Below are positions 1 to 5,658 of a DNA stretch of 12,032 nt, one piece after another (within the stretch, counting starts at the first letter, position 1; each line of letters begins with the position of its first letter). Both the position numbers and the translations under genes were made by a program. The stretch comes from Faecalibacterium sp. UBA1360 (GTDB lineage Bacteria; Bacillota; Clostridia; Oscillospirales; Ruminococcaceae), in contig DBRU01000090.1 in the NCBI GenBank assembly GCA_002306375.1, forward strand, positions 1-12,032, given 5' to 3'. The notes beneath the pieces were generated by a model that had not been told where the DNA came from, did not search any database, and saw only the letters and a list, made by a program, of their open reading frames with translations.

Positions 1-167
1 GCGTCGCCCGCGCTCAGGCGGCTGGCGGCAAAACCTTCCCGCATTTCACCGATCTGCCCCAGTTCCGAGCAGGAGATCACGGCCCCGGTCTCGTCCACCA
101 CGCCCACAACGCGATCGATCGCGTCCTTCATCTGGTAGACCACATTTTGGAATACCCTGTTCGCCAT
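1..167 (-). CDS. Probable PucR/CdaR-type transcriptional regulator, N-terminus only
   Basis: The first 55 residues of a protein that runs off the left edge. It begins MANRVFQNVVYQMKDAID and continues with GVVDETGAVISCSELGQIG, then MREGF. The pattern 'V(V/M)DE.G.VI..S....IG..REG' resembles the start of the putative sugar-diacid recognition domain found in CdaR/PucR-family regulators, which carry a C-terminal helix-turn-helix and control carbon-source genes. The start at 167 is supported by AGGAGA eight bases upstream. It reads in the same direction as the sugar transferase but has its own candidate promoter, and a terminator lies between them, so it is probably a separate unit. The helix-turn-helix region is outside the window, so the family call is inference from a short stretch; another small-molecule-sensing regulator is possible. 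Confidence 0.55.
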   Translation of the reverse strand, partial: MANRVFQNVVYQMKDAIDRVVGVVDETGAVISCSELGQIGEMREGFAASRLSAGD

Positions 168-271
168 AACTGTTTCTCCTTACATTTGTGCTGAATGACC
201 AAGGCGGCGCCGATACCCACACCAAGCGCCTCGCCGTGATTTTGACCCAAACCCGCGGGTCCCTGATGTAT

Positions 272-300
272 ATTTTACACAATCAAGTTGACTTTTGCAA
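272..300 (-). promoter_or_regulatory. Candidate promoter for the left-edge regulator gene
   Basis: On the minus strand TTGCAA (300-295) is separated by 17 bases from TAAAAT (277-272). This gives four of six and five of six matches to the vegetative consensus with ideal spacing, inside the only AT-rich part of the 168-456 gap. The predicted RNA start near 265 gives a leader of roughly 100 bases. The perfect 10-base palindrome ACCCGCGGGT at 251-260 sits just downstream and could be an operator, but it is short and GC-rich, so chance is a fair explanation. Confidence 0.4.
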
Positions 301-398
301 CATATTTCCACGAGAATTTGAATATTTTCTTGTATAGTTTTGTTTTGGGCCAAAAACATCGCTTTTTTCAAGGAAAAACGGGGGCCGAAAATTCCGTC

Positions 399-432
399 AA
401 AATGACAGGTCCCGGCCAGAAACGCCGGGACC
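399..432 (-). terminator. Probable intrinsic terminator of the dehydratase/sugar transferase cassette
   Basis: Perfect 9-bp stem GGTCCCGGC (408-416) with GCCGGGACC (424-432) and a 7-base loop. On the minus strand it is followed by TGTCATTTT, a weak interrupted T tract. It starts 25 bases beyond the stop of the sugar transferase, the expected place for the end of that operon. The outer flanks, AAAATG and CATTTT, could extend the stem. The rest of the 168-456 gap shows only the candidate regulator promoter. Confidence 0.6.
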
Positions 433-456
433 CGGTGCATTTTTTGAGAAAAGCGT

Positions 457-1071
457 TCAGGATTTTTTGTTTTGTTCCAGCGTGCCGGTGCCGCCTTCCA
501 CCACGCCGCGGCGCCGCAGCACGTAGGTGATGGAGCGGAAAAAGATCGCCACATCCCGCCGGAAGGTCACATCGGCGGCGTATTCGCCGTCGTAGCGGGC
601 CTTGACGTCGATGGGCAGTTCGTCCCGGCCGTTGACCTGGGCAAGGCCGGTCAGACCCGGGCGGATATCGTTGGCATGCACGGCGTCCCGGGCTTCGATC
701 AGGTCATACTGGTTGTACAAAGCCGGGCGCGGGCCGATGATGCTCATCTGCCCGGCGATGATGTTGTAGATCTGGGGCAGCTCATCCAGGCTGGTGCGGC
801 GCAAAAACGCGCCGCTTTTGGTGATATAGCTGTCGGGGTTTTTAAGTAGATGGGTGGGCACGTCATGGGGCGTGTCCCCCCGCATGGTGCGGAATTTGAG
901 AATGTTGAAATGGGTCTTGTGTGCGCCCACGCGGCGCTGGCGGAAAAACACCGGGCCCGGAGAGTCCAGCTTGATCCACAAAGCCAGCCCCGCCATGGGC
1001 AAAGCCAACACCACCGCCGCGCACAGCGACAAGACCAGGTCCAGAATGCGTTTGATGCAGTTGCGGTACAT
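457..1071 (-). CDS. Undecaprenyl-phosphate sugar-1-phosphate transferase (PglC-type bacterial sugar transferase)
   Basis: A 204-residue monotopic phosphoglycosyl transferase. The family moves a sugar-1-phosphate from a UDP-sugar to undecaprenyl phosphate at the inner face of the membrane, starting lipid-linked glycan assembly. One hydrophobic segment (about 8-33) is followed by all family landmarks: DSPGP (36-40), FRQRRVG (43-49), KFRTM (59-63), the catalytic Asp-Glu pair in SLDELPQ (D96, E97), GPRP (113-116) and RPGLTG (137-142). The length matches the minimal PglC type and lacks the large N-terminal membrane domain of WbaP/WcaJ enzymes. The ribosome site GGAGGG overlaps the stop of the upstream dehydratase, and the genes are 6 bases apart, so they are surely co-transcribed and probably translationally coupled. 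By this pairing the substrate is likely a UDP-4-keto or UDP-4-amino-6-deoxy-HexNAc, but specificity cannot be read from the sequence. Confidence 0.93.
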   Translation of the reverse strand: MYRNCIKRILDLVLSLCAAVVLALPMAGLALWIKLDSPGPVFFRQRRVGAHKTHFNILKFRTMRGDTPHDVPTHLLKNPDSYITKSGAFLRRTSLDELPQIYNIIAGQMSIIGPRPALYNQYDLIEARDAVHANDIRPGLTGLAQVNGRDELPIDVKARYDGEYAADVTFRRDVAIFFRSITYVLRRRGVVEGGTGTLEQNKKS

Positions 1072-1077
1072 AACGGA

Positions 1078-3114
1078 TCAGCCCTCCTTATTGCCGGTGT
1101 CAGCGATGGCTTTGGCCAGGTCCTGCTTGCTCAGGATCGCCGTGTTGCCGTGGGCGGCGCTGACCGTATGGTCCTCGTTGAGTTTACGGTTGGGATGGTA
1201 ACGCCCCACGATGCGCTGCAGCCCCAGCACCACCGATTCGTCGTTGTGTTCGGCGCAGGTCTGCAGGTTTTGCAGTTCAGTATAAAAACGGGCCAGGTCG
1301 ATGTCCATGGGCGGCGCGATGAAGATCTTGTTGTGGGCCGTGCGCAGCATTTTGTCCTGCTCGGAGTCCAGCATCAGTTCCTCATACAGCTTTTCGCCCG
1401 GGCGCAGGCCCGTGATCTCGATGGGGATATCCACCCCCGGCTCGTAGCCGTAAAAGCGGATCAGCCGATTGGCCAGGTCCATGATGCGCACAGGCTCGCC
1501 CATGTCCAGCACGTAGATGCTGCCGCTTTTGGCCAGGCCGCCGGCCTGCAGCACCAGCTGCGCGGCCTCGGTGATTGTCATGAAATAGCGCACGATGTCG
1601 GGATGGGTGATCGTGACGGGGCCGCCGCGCTTGATCTGCTCTTCAAACAGCGGGATCACGCTGCCGTGGCTGCCCAGCACGTTGCCGAAACGCACGGCCA
1701 TGCACTTCATCGTGGTGTTGGAGGCAAAGGTCTGGATGAGCATTTCGCAGATGCGCTTGGTACAGCCCATGACGTTGGTGGGGTTGACAGCCTTGTCGGT
1801 GGACAGCTGCACAAAGCGCTCCACATCGTGCTCGGCGGCGGAGGTCAGCAGGTTCTTGGTGCCGAACACGTTGTTTTTGACGGCCTCGGCCGGGCTGAGT
1901 TCCATGAGCGGCACATGCTTGTGGGCCGCCGCATGGAACACCACCGAAGGGTGATAGGTCTCGAATACCTCATCCAGGCGGTGCTTGTCGCGGATGGAAC
2001 CCACCAGCGTGACGATGGGCGCGTCGGTGCCGTATTTGTTGCGCAGCTCCATCTCCAGCTCGTAGGCGCAGTTTTCGTAGATGTCGAAGATCAGCAGCTG
2101 GCGCGGGCTGTACCGCATGATCTGGCGGCACAGTTCGCTGCCGATGGAACCGCCGCCGCCCGTGACCAGCACGACCTTGTCGTGCAGGTATTCGGAGATC
2201 TGGGCGTTGTTGAGCTGGATCTCGTCCCGGGACAAAAAGTCCGCGGTGTTCAGTTCGCGCAGACCGGCCACCACCGGCTTGCCGCTTTCGTCCACGGCCT
2301 GTGGGTCGTTGAGCATGCGCACGCGGCAGTGGGTGGAGTTGCACAGGTTGATGACTTCCCGCAGACGCTCGCCCTTGAGGGTGGTGATGGCGATGACGAT
2401 CTCCAGGATGTGGTATTTGCGCACCAGTTCGGGAATGTCGGAAATGGTGCCCCGCACCGGCACGCCCTGCACGCGCAGGTTCTTTTTGGTCAGGTCGTCG
2501 TCCACGATGACCACCGGGTTGCCGAAGTTGGAGTTCTTGCTCTTGCACAGGTTGACGGCCCAGGCGCCGGCGTTGCCCGCGCCCACAATGAGCAAGGGCG
2601 TGGTGTCCCGCGCGCGGCGGGTGCCCGGGGAACTGCGGCTGTACTGGAGCAGCGCGCGCATCATGCGCCAGAAAAAGCGCACCCCCGCCACCGCCGCCGT
2701 GTTGAGCACCGCGCCGATGATGAGCACCGACGCGCTGATGGCGCGCGTGCCGCGCAGCATCATATCGGCCAGCAGGATAAAGCCGGTGGAAAGACCCGAC
2801 AGGCACAACAGCCGCGCCAGGTCCCGCATGCCGGCATACTCCCACATGATCTCGTACAGGCCGCCGAACCAGAACACCGCCATATAGATGGGCAGGATAA
2901 AGGTCAGCATGGGCGCCATGGCCGTGATGACCTCCTGCCGGCTGACCTGGTGCACAGCCTGCGCCACCCCCTGCTGGGCCACGACGCCCTCGGCCCCGTC
3001 AAAGCGAAGCAGGATCGCGATATAGTAGCACAGAACAATGAGCCCGCAGTCCAAAAGCATCAGCAGGATGCGCCGCGGCAGACCCTTGATGAGTTGTTCG
3101 TTCGTTTTCTTCAT
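1078..3114 (-). CDS. Membrane-anchored nucleotide-sugar 4,6-dehydratase (CapD/WbpM/PglF family polysaccharide biosynthesis protein)
   Basis: A 678-residue protein. The N-terminus has about four membrane helices (around 15-36, 65-84, 97-118 and 127-147). A first Rossmann-like domain starts at LLIVGAGNAGAWAV (174-187). The catalytic short-chain dehydrogenase domain starts with the NAD-binding loop VTGGGGSIGSE (317-327) and continues with VFHAAAHKHVP (392-402), LSTDKAVNPTNVMG (437-450) and GLRPGEKLYEE (569-579). The usual catalytic tyrosine is Met449 in an MxxxK pattern with Lys453, as is normal for the long WbpM-like members; STDK (438-441) supplies other active-site residues. The family removes water from UDP-GlcNAc to give the 4-keto-6-deoxy sugar. 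An upstream in-frame extension to 3330 is rejected because the promoter lies inside it; the ATG at 3114 has GGGAAG nine bases ahead. GlcNAc specificity is inferred. Confidence 0.93.
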   Translation of the reverse strand: MKKTNEQLIKGLPRRILLMLLDCGLIVLCYYIAILLRFDGAEGVVAQQGVAQAVHQVSRQEVITAMAPMLTFILPIYMAVFWFGGLYEIMWEYAGMRDLARLLCLSGLSTGFILLADMMLRGTRAISASVLIIGAVLNTAAVAGVRFFWRMMRALLQYSRSSPGTRRARDTTPLLIVGAGNAGAWAVNLCKSKNSNFGNPVVIVDDDLTKKNLRVQGVPVRGTISDIPELVRKYHILEIVIAITTLKGERLREVINLCNSTHCRVRMLNDPQAVDESGKPVVAGLRELNTADFLSRDEIQLNNAQISEYLHDKVVLVTGGGGSIGSELCRQIMRYSPRQLLIFDIYENCAYELEMELRNKYGTDAPIVTLVGSIRDKHRLDEVFETYHPSVVFHAAAHKHVPLMELSPAEAVKNNVFGTKNLLTSAAEHDVERFVQLSTDKAVNPTNVMGCTKRICEMLIQTFASNTTMKCMAVRFGNVLGSHGSVIPLFEEQIKRGGPVTITHPDIVRYFMTITEAAQLVLQAGGLAKSGSIYVLDMGEPVRIMDLANRLIRFYGYEPGVDIPIEITGLRPGEKLYEELMLDSEQDKMLRTAHNKIFIAPPMDIDLARFYTELQNLQTCAEHNDESVVLGLQRIVGRYHPNRKLNEDHTVSAAHGNTAILSKQDLAKAIADTGNKEG

Positions 3115-3141
3115 GCCTTGTATCTTCCCTGTTTGAAGTGG

Positions 3142-3171
3142 AGGACGGCCCGGACAAAAAACAGCCGTCCT
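3142..3171 (-). other. Hairpin in the 5' leader of the dehydratase gene
   Basis: Perfect 8-bp inverted repeat AGGACGGC (3142-3149) and GCCGTCCT (3164-3171) with a 14-base loop that holds a run of six T on the coding strand. It lies in the roughly 110-base leader between the predicted RNA start and the ribosome site. The T run is in the loop, not after the stem, so this is not an ordinary terminator. It does not cover the ribosome site. Any control role is speculative. Confidence 0.35.
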
Positions 3172-3231
3172 GCCCCACAGTATATTCCCCCCGCGGCGCG
3201 CCTGCGACGCCCGCGCGGCATGTATAGAGTT

Positions 3232-3261
3232 ATTATACCATAAAACAGCTCCGTTTGTCCT
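3232..3261 (-). promoter_or_regulatory. Promoter of the dehydratase/sugar transferase cassette
   Basis: On the minus strand a consensus TATAAT (3237-3232) carries the extended -10 TGG just before it, and AGGACA (3261-3256, four of six) stands 18 bases upstream. The predicted RNA start near 3225 leaves a leader of about 110 bases before the ATG at 3114. The -35 box falls in the loop and descending arm of the glmS terminator. Confidence 0.72.
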
Positions 3262-3284
3262 GAACAAGGCGGGGCAAACGGAGC
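3242..3284 (-). terminator. Probable intrinsic terminator of glmS
   Basis: Perfect 10-bp stem GCTCCGTTTG / CAAACGGAGC (3275-3284 with 3248-3257) followed on the minus strand by TGTTTTAT. It lies 55 bases after the glmS stop. The 17-base loop is longer than usual and the T tract is broken by a G, so it may be only partly efficient. Confidence 0.6.
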
Positions 3285-3338
3285 AAAAGACGCACAAAAC
3301 CGCACGGTATTTTTTGGCAGTTGTGGACAAGGGCGACG

Positions 3339-5180
3339 TTATTCCACCGTGACGCTCTTGGCCAGGTTGCGGGGTTTGTCAACGTCCAGGCCCTTGGCGC
3401 AGCTGACATAGTAAGCCAGCAGCTGCAACGGGATCACCGAAAGGCTCGTGGCAAAATGGGGGTCGGTCTTGGGCACGTAAACGGTGAAGCCGGCCGTGTC
3501 CTCGATGTTGTAGTTACCGTAGCTGGTCAGCCCCATCAGGAAGGCCCCGCGGCTCTTGGCCTCCACCAGGTTGGAGACCGTCTTTTCGTACAGTTCTGGC
3601 TGGGTCAGAGCGCCCACCACCAGCGTCCCCTTCTCCACCAGAGAGATGGGACCGTGCTTCATCTCGCCGGCAGCAAAGGCCTCGGAGTGGATATAGCTGA
3701 TCTCCTTGAATTTCAGGCTGCCCTCCAGCGCCACCGCATAGTCCAGACCGCGGCCGATGAAAAAGGCGTCCCGGGCGTTGGCGTACTTGCTTGCAAACCA
3801 CTGGATGCGCTCTTTGTCGGTAAGGGTCTTTTCGATCTTGTCGGGCAGGACCTGCAGTTCCGCCACGAGGTCGGCGGCGCGGGCGTCGTCCAGCGTGCCC
3901 CGGGCCGTGCCGAAGGCGATGGCCAGCAGATAGCACGCGGCCAGCTGGGTGCTGTAGGCCTTGGTGGTGGCCACGGCGATCTCGGGGCCGGCCCAGGTGT
4001 ACAACGTGGCGTCGGCCTCCCGGGCGATGGAGGACCCCACCACGTTCACCACGCCGATGGTGCGCACGCCCCGGTCCTTGCACAGACGCAAGGCGGCCAG
4101 GGTATCGGCCGTCTCGCCGCTCTGGCTGATGATGATGGCCAAAGAGTCGGGTTCCAGCACGGGGTCGCGGTAGCGGAACTCGCTGGCCACGTCCACCTCC
4201 ACCGGCAGGCGGGCCAGGCTCTCAAAGACATAGCGGGCCGCCACGCCCACATGGTAGGCCGAACCGCAGCCCACGATGTACAGCCGGCGCACGGCGCGGA
4301 TGGCGTCCTCGTCCAGGGCCAGTTCGCTCAGGTCCACCTTGCCGTCCTTGATGCGGGGGCTCAGGGTGTCCCGCACGGCGGTGGGCTGCTCGTGGATCTC
4401 CTTCATCATGAAATGCTCGTAGCCGCCCTTTTCGGCCGCTTCGGCGTCCCATTCAATGGTGGTGGGGGTTTTCTCCACAGGTTCGCGGTCGATGTTGAAG
4501 AACTCGATGGAGTCGGGGCTCAGGCGGGCGATCTGCAAATTGTCGATGTAATAGACGGTGCGGGTATACTTGAGCAGCGCCGGCACGTCGGAGGCAATGA
4601 GGTTGCCGTTTTCGGCGTGGCCCACGATCAGGGGGCTGTCCTTGCGGGCGGCATAGACCTGGCCGGGGCGGTCGGCAAAGAGCACGCCCAAGGCATAGGA
4701 GCCGCGCACGTGCAGCATCATGCGGGTGATGGCGGCCAGCGGGTCGCCGGCGGCTTCGCCCGTATAATAGTAGTCGATGAGCTGGGCGATGACCTCGGTG
4801 TCGGTCTGGGACGCGAACTCGTACCCGCGGTTGACAAGGCGGTCCTTGAGTTCCTGATAGTTTTCGATGATGCCGTTATGGACCACGGCGATCTTCTGGT
4901 CGCGGCTGTAGTGGGGATGGGCGTTGACCACCGACGGCTCGCCGTGGGTGGCCCAGCGGGTATGACCGATACCGCAGGCCCCGGGCACGGCCAGGCCGCC
5001 GTCGGTCATCTCGCTCAAAACGCGCAGGCGGCCCTTGGCCTTGACCACCTCGATCTTGCCGGCGGCGTTCTGCACAGCCAGCCCCGCCGAGTCATACCCG
5101 CGGTATTCCAGCTTGGCCAGGCCGTCAAGCAAGATCGGCGCGGCAGGTACGGCGCCGGTAAATCCAACGATTCCACACAT
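3339..5180 (-). CDS. glmS: Glutamine--fructose-6-phosphate aminotransferase (isomerizing)
   Basis: A complete 613-residue cytosolic enzyme that makes glucosamine-6-phosphate from fructose-6-phosphate and glutamine, the first step to UDP-GlcNAc for peptidoglycan and surface sugars. The class II glutaminase domain begins with the exposed nucleophile Cys2 in MCGIVGFTG and contains EYRGYDSAG (25-33), GHTRWATHG (72-80) and HNGIIENY (101-108). Two SIS sugar-isomerase domains follow, with CGSAYH (305-310) and SQSGETADT (352-360). The residues matching Escherichia coli Glu488, His504 and Lys603 are Glu493, His509 and Lys608, the last in the C-terminal LAKSVTVE. Length is normal for the family. AGGAGG stands eight bases before the ATG. 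It is a single-gene unit with its own promoter and terminator. It could feed the neighbouring dehydratase/transferase cassette with precursor, although every cell needs glmS for its wall. Confidence 0.98.
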   Translation of the reverse strand: MCGIVGFTGAVPAAPILLDGLAKLEYRGYDSAGLAVQNAAGKIEVVKAKGRLRVLSEMTDGGLAVPGACGIGHTRWATHGEPSVVNAHPHYSRDQKIAVVHNGIIENYQELKDRLVNRGYEFASQTDTEVIAQLIDYYYTGEAAGDPLAAITRMMLHVRGSYALGVLFADRPGQVYAARKDSPLIVGHAENGNLIASDVPALLKYTRTVYYIDNLQIARLSPDSIEFFNIDREPVEKTPTTIEWDAEAAEKGGYEHFMMKEIHEQPTAVRDTLSPRIKDGKVDLSELALDEDAIRAVRRLYIVGCGSAYHVGVAARYVFESLARLPVEVDVASEFRYRDPVLEPDSLAIIISQSGETADTLAALRLCKDRGVRTIGVVNVVGSSIAREADATLYTWAGPEIAVATTKAYSTQLAACYLLAIAFGTARGTLDDARAADLVAELQVLPDKIEKTLTDKERIQWFASKYANARDAFFIGRGLDYAVALEGSLKFKEISYIHSEAFAAGEMKHGPISLVEKGTLVVGALTQPELYEKTVSNLVEAKSRGAFLMGLTSYGNYNIEDTAGFTVYVPKTDPHFATSLSVIPLQLLAYYVSCAKGLDVDKPRNLAKSVTVE

Positions 5181-5237
5181 AGGGGTCCCCTCCTGTTCTA
5201 TACCGGTCAGGTCCTGGTAACATTTCCATATTTGTTA

Positions 5238-5266
5238 AGTATATTCGATTCAAAGGCAATTGTCTA
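5238..5266 (-). promoter_or_regulatory. Promoter of glmS
   Basis: TAGACA (5266-5261) and TATACT (5243-5238) on the minus strand, five of six matches each, with the optimal 17-base spacer. The predicted start near 5231 leaves only about 50 bases before the ATG. That is too short for a glmS ribozyme, whose core alone needs well over 100 bases. Confidence 0.78.
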
Positions 5267-5317
5267 CCATCTTTTGCCCGGGCGGCGCAAAAAAAGCACG
5301 TTCGGAAACGCCCACAT

Positions 5318-5352
5318 ACAAAAAGGGCGGCCGCCAAGGGCTGCGGCCGCCC
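5318..5352 (-). terminator. Strong orphan intrinsic terminator upstream of glmS
   Basis: Perfect 10-bp GC stem GGGCGGCCGC / GCGGCCGCCC (5325-5334 with 5343-5352), 8-base loop, followed on the minus strand by TTTTTGT. No T run follows on the plus strand, so it works only for minus-strand RNA. No recognisable gene feeds it: the next gene in that direction, nhaP-like, is on the other strand. It either ends a small RNA from the 5353-5640 spacer or insulates the glmS promoter 52 bases downstream from antisense transcription. Confidence 0.72.
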
Positions 5353-5582
5353 GGATGTGCGCGTTCTTCCTTTCCAGTATCTTACACCAAAAGACTTCAT
5401 AAAGTCGGATCGCGTACCCGACTACCATACCACGAAAGCGCCCCGGCGGCAAGATGAGCGCGTCAATTTTGCCAAAACCGCGGCACAAGGGGCTCTTTTT
5501 GAAAGAATCAACGGTTTGGCAGCACATTTTCCGAAGATTCTTAATTCCCTGGCGATGTTTTTTGCCCGGCCGGCACTGCGCA
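5353..5582. other. Intergenic spacer with RNA-like structure and no gene
   Basis: This stretch between the orphan terminator and the antiporter promoter has no convincing reading frame or tRNA. Two inverted repeats are visible. TGCCAAAACCG (5470-5480) faces CGGTTTGGCA (5512-5521) with one bulged base and a 31-base loop. AGTCGG (5403-5408) faces CCGACT (5418-5423). A weak minus-strand promoter, TTGCCG-N17-TATGGT at about 5423-5451, would give a transcript of roughly 100 bases ending at the terminator. A minus-strand frame starting at 5400 has no ribosome site and its sequence is set by the terminator hairpin, so I do not call it a gene. Confidence 0.4.
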
Positions 5583-5612
5583 CTGGCATAAACGGGCGCG
5601 ATATGATATAGT
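5583..5612 (+). promoter_or_regulatory. Promoter of the NhaP-type antiporter gene
   Basis: CTGGCA (5583-5588, four of six) and TATAGT (5607-5612, five of six) with an 18-base spacer and an extended -10 TGA directly before the TATAGT. The predicted RNA start near 5619 gives a leader of about 40 bases with AGGAGAGG just before the ATG. Confidence 0.6.
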
Positions 5613-5658
5613 AAAGTATATTGGCTTTTCACCGTTTTGACCCAAAAGGAGAGGATCC

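Noticed and set aside
288..530. Plus-strand 80-codon frame in the left intergenic gap
   Set aside because: Starts on TTG without a ribosome site and runs through the terminator into the antisense of the sugar transferase.
850..3243. Plus-strand open frame of 797 codons opposite the dehydratase
   Set aside because: It is the antisense shadow of a GC-rich gene. It has no family motifs, is very rich in His, Gln, Ala and Val, and no ribosome site supports it; the minus strand holds clear domains.
5125..5400. Minus-strand frame starting MKSFGVRYWKG upstream of glmS
   Set aside because: No ribosome site. It contains the terminator hairpin and glmS promoter and overlaps the glmS start in another frame.
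3321..5402. Plus-strand open frame of 693 codons opposite glmS
   Set aside because: Antisense shadow of glmS with biased composition. It also runs through the glmS promoter and the orphan terminator.
5353..5640. A tRNA or known housekeeping RNA in the glmS-antiporter spacer
   Set aside because: No GTTCGA-type T-loop, no CCA end and no recognisable SRP, 6S or tmRNA core on either strand; only unassigned hairpins are seen.
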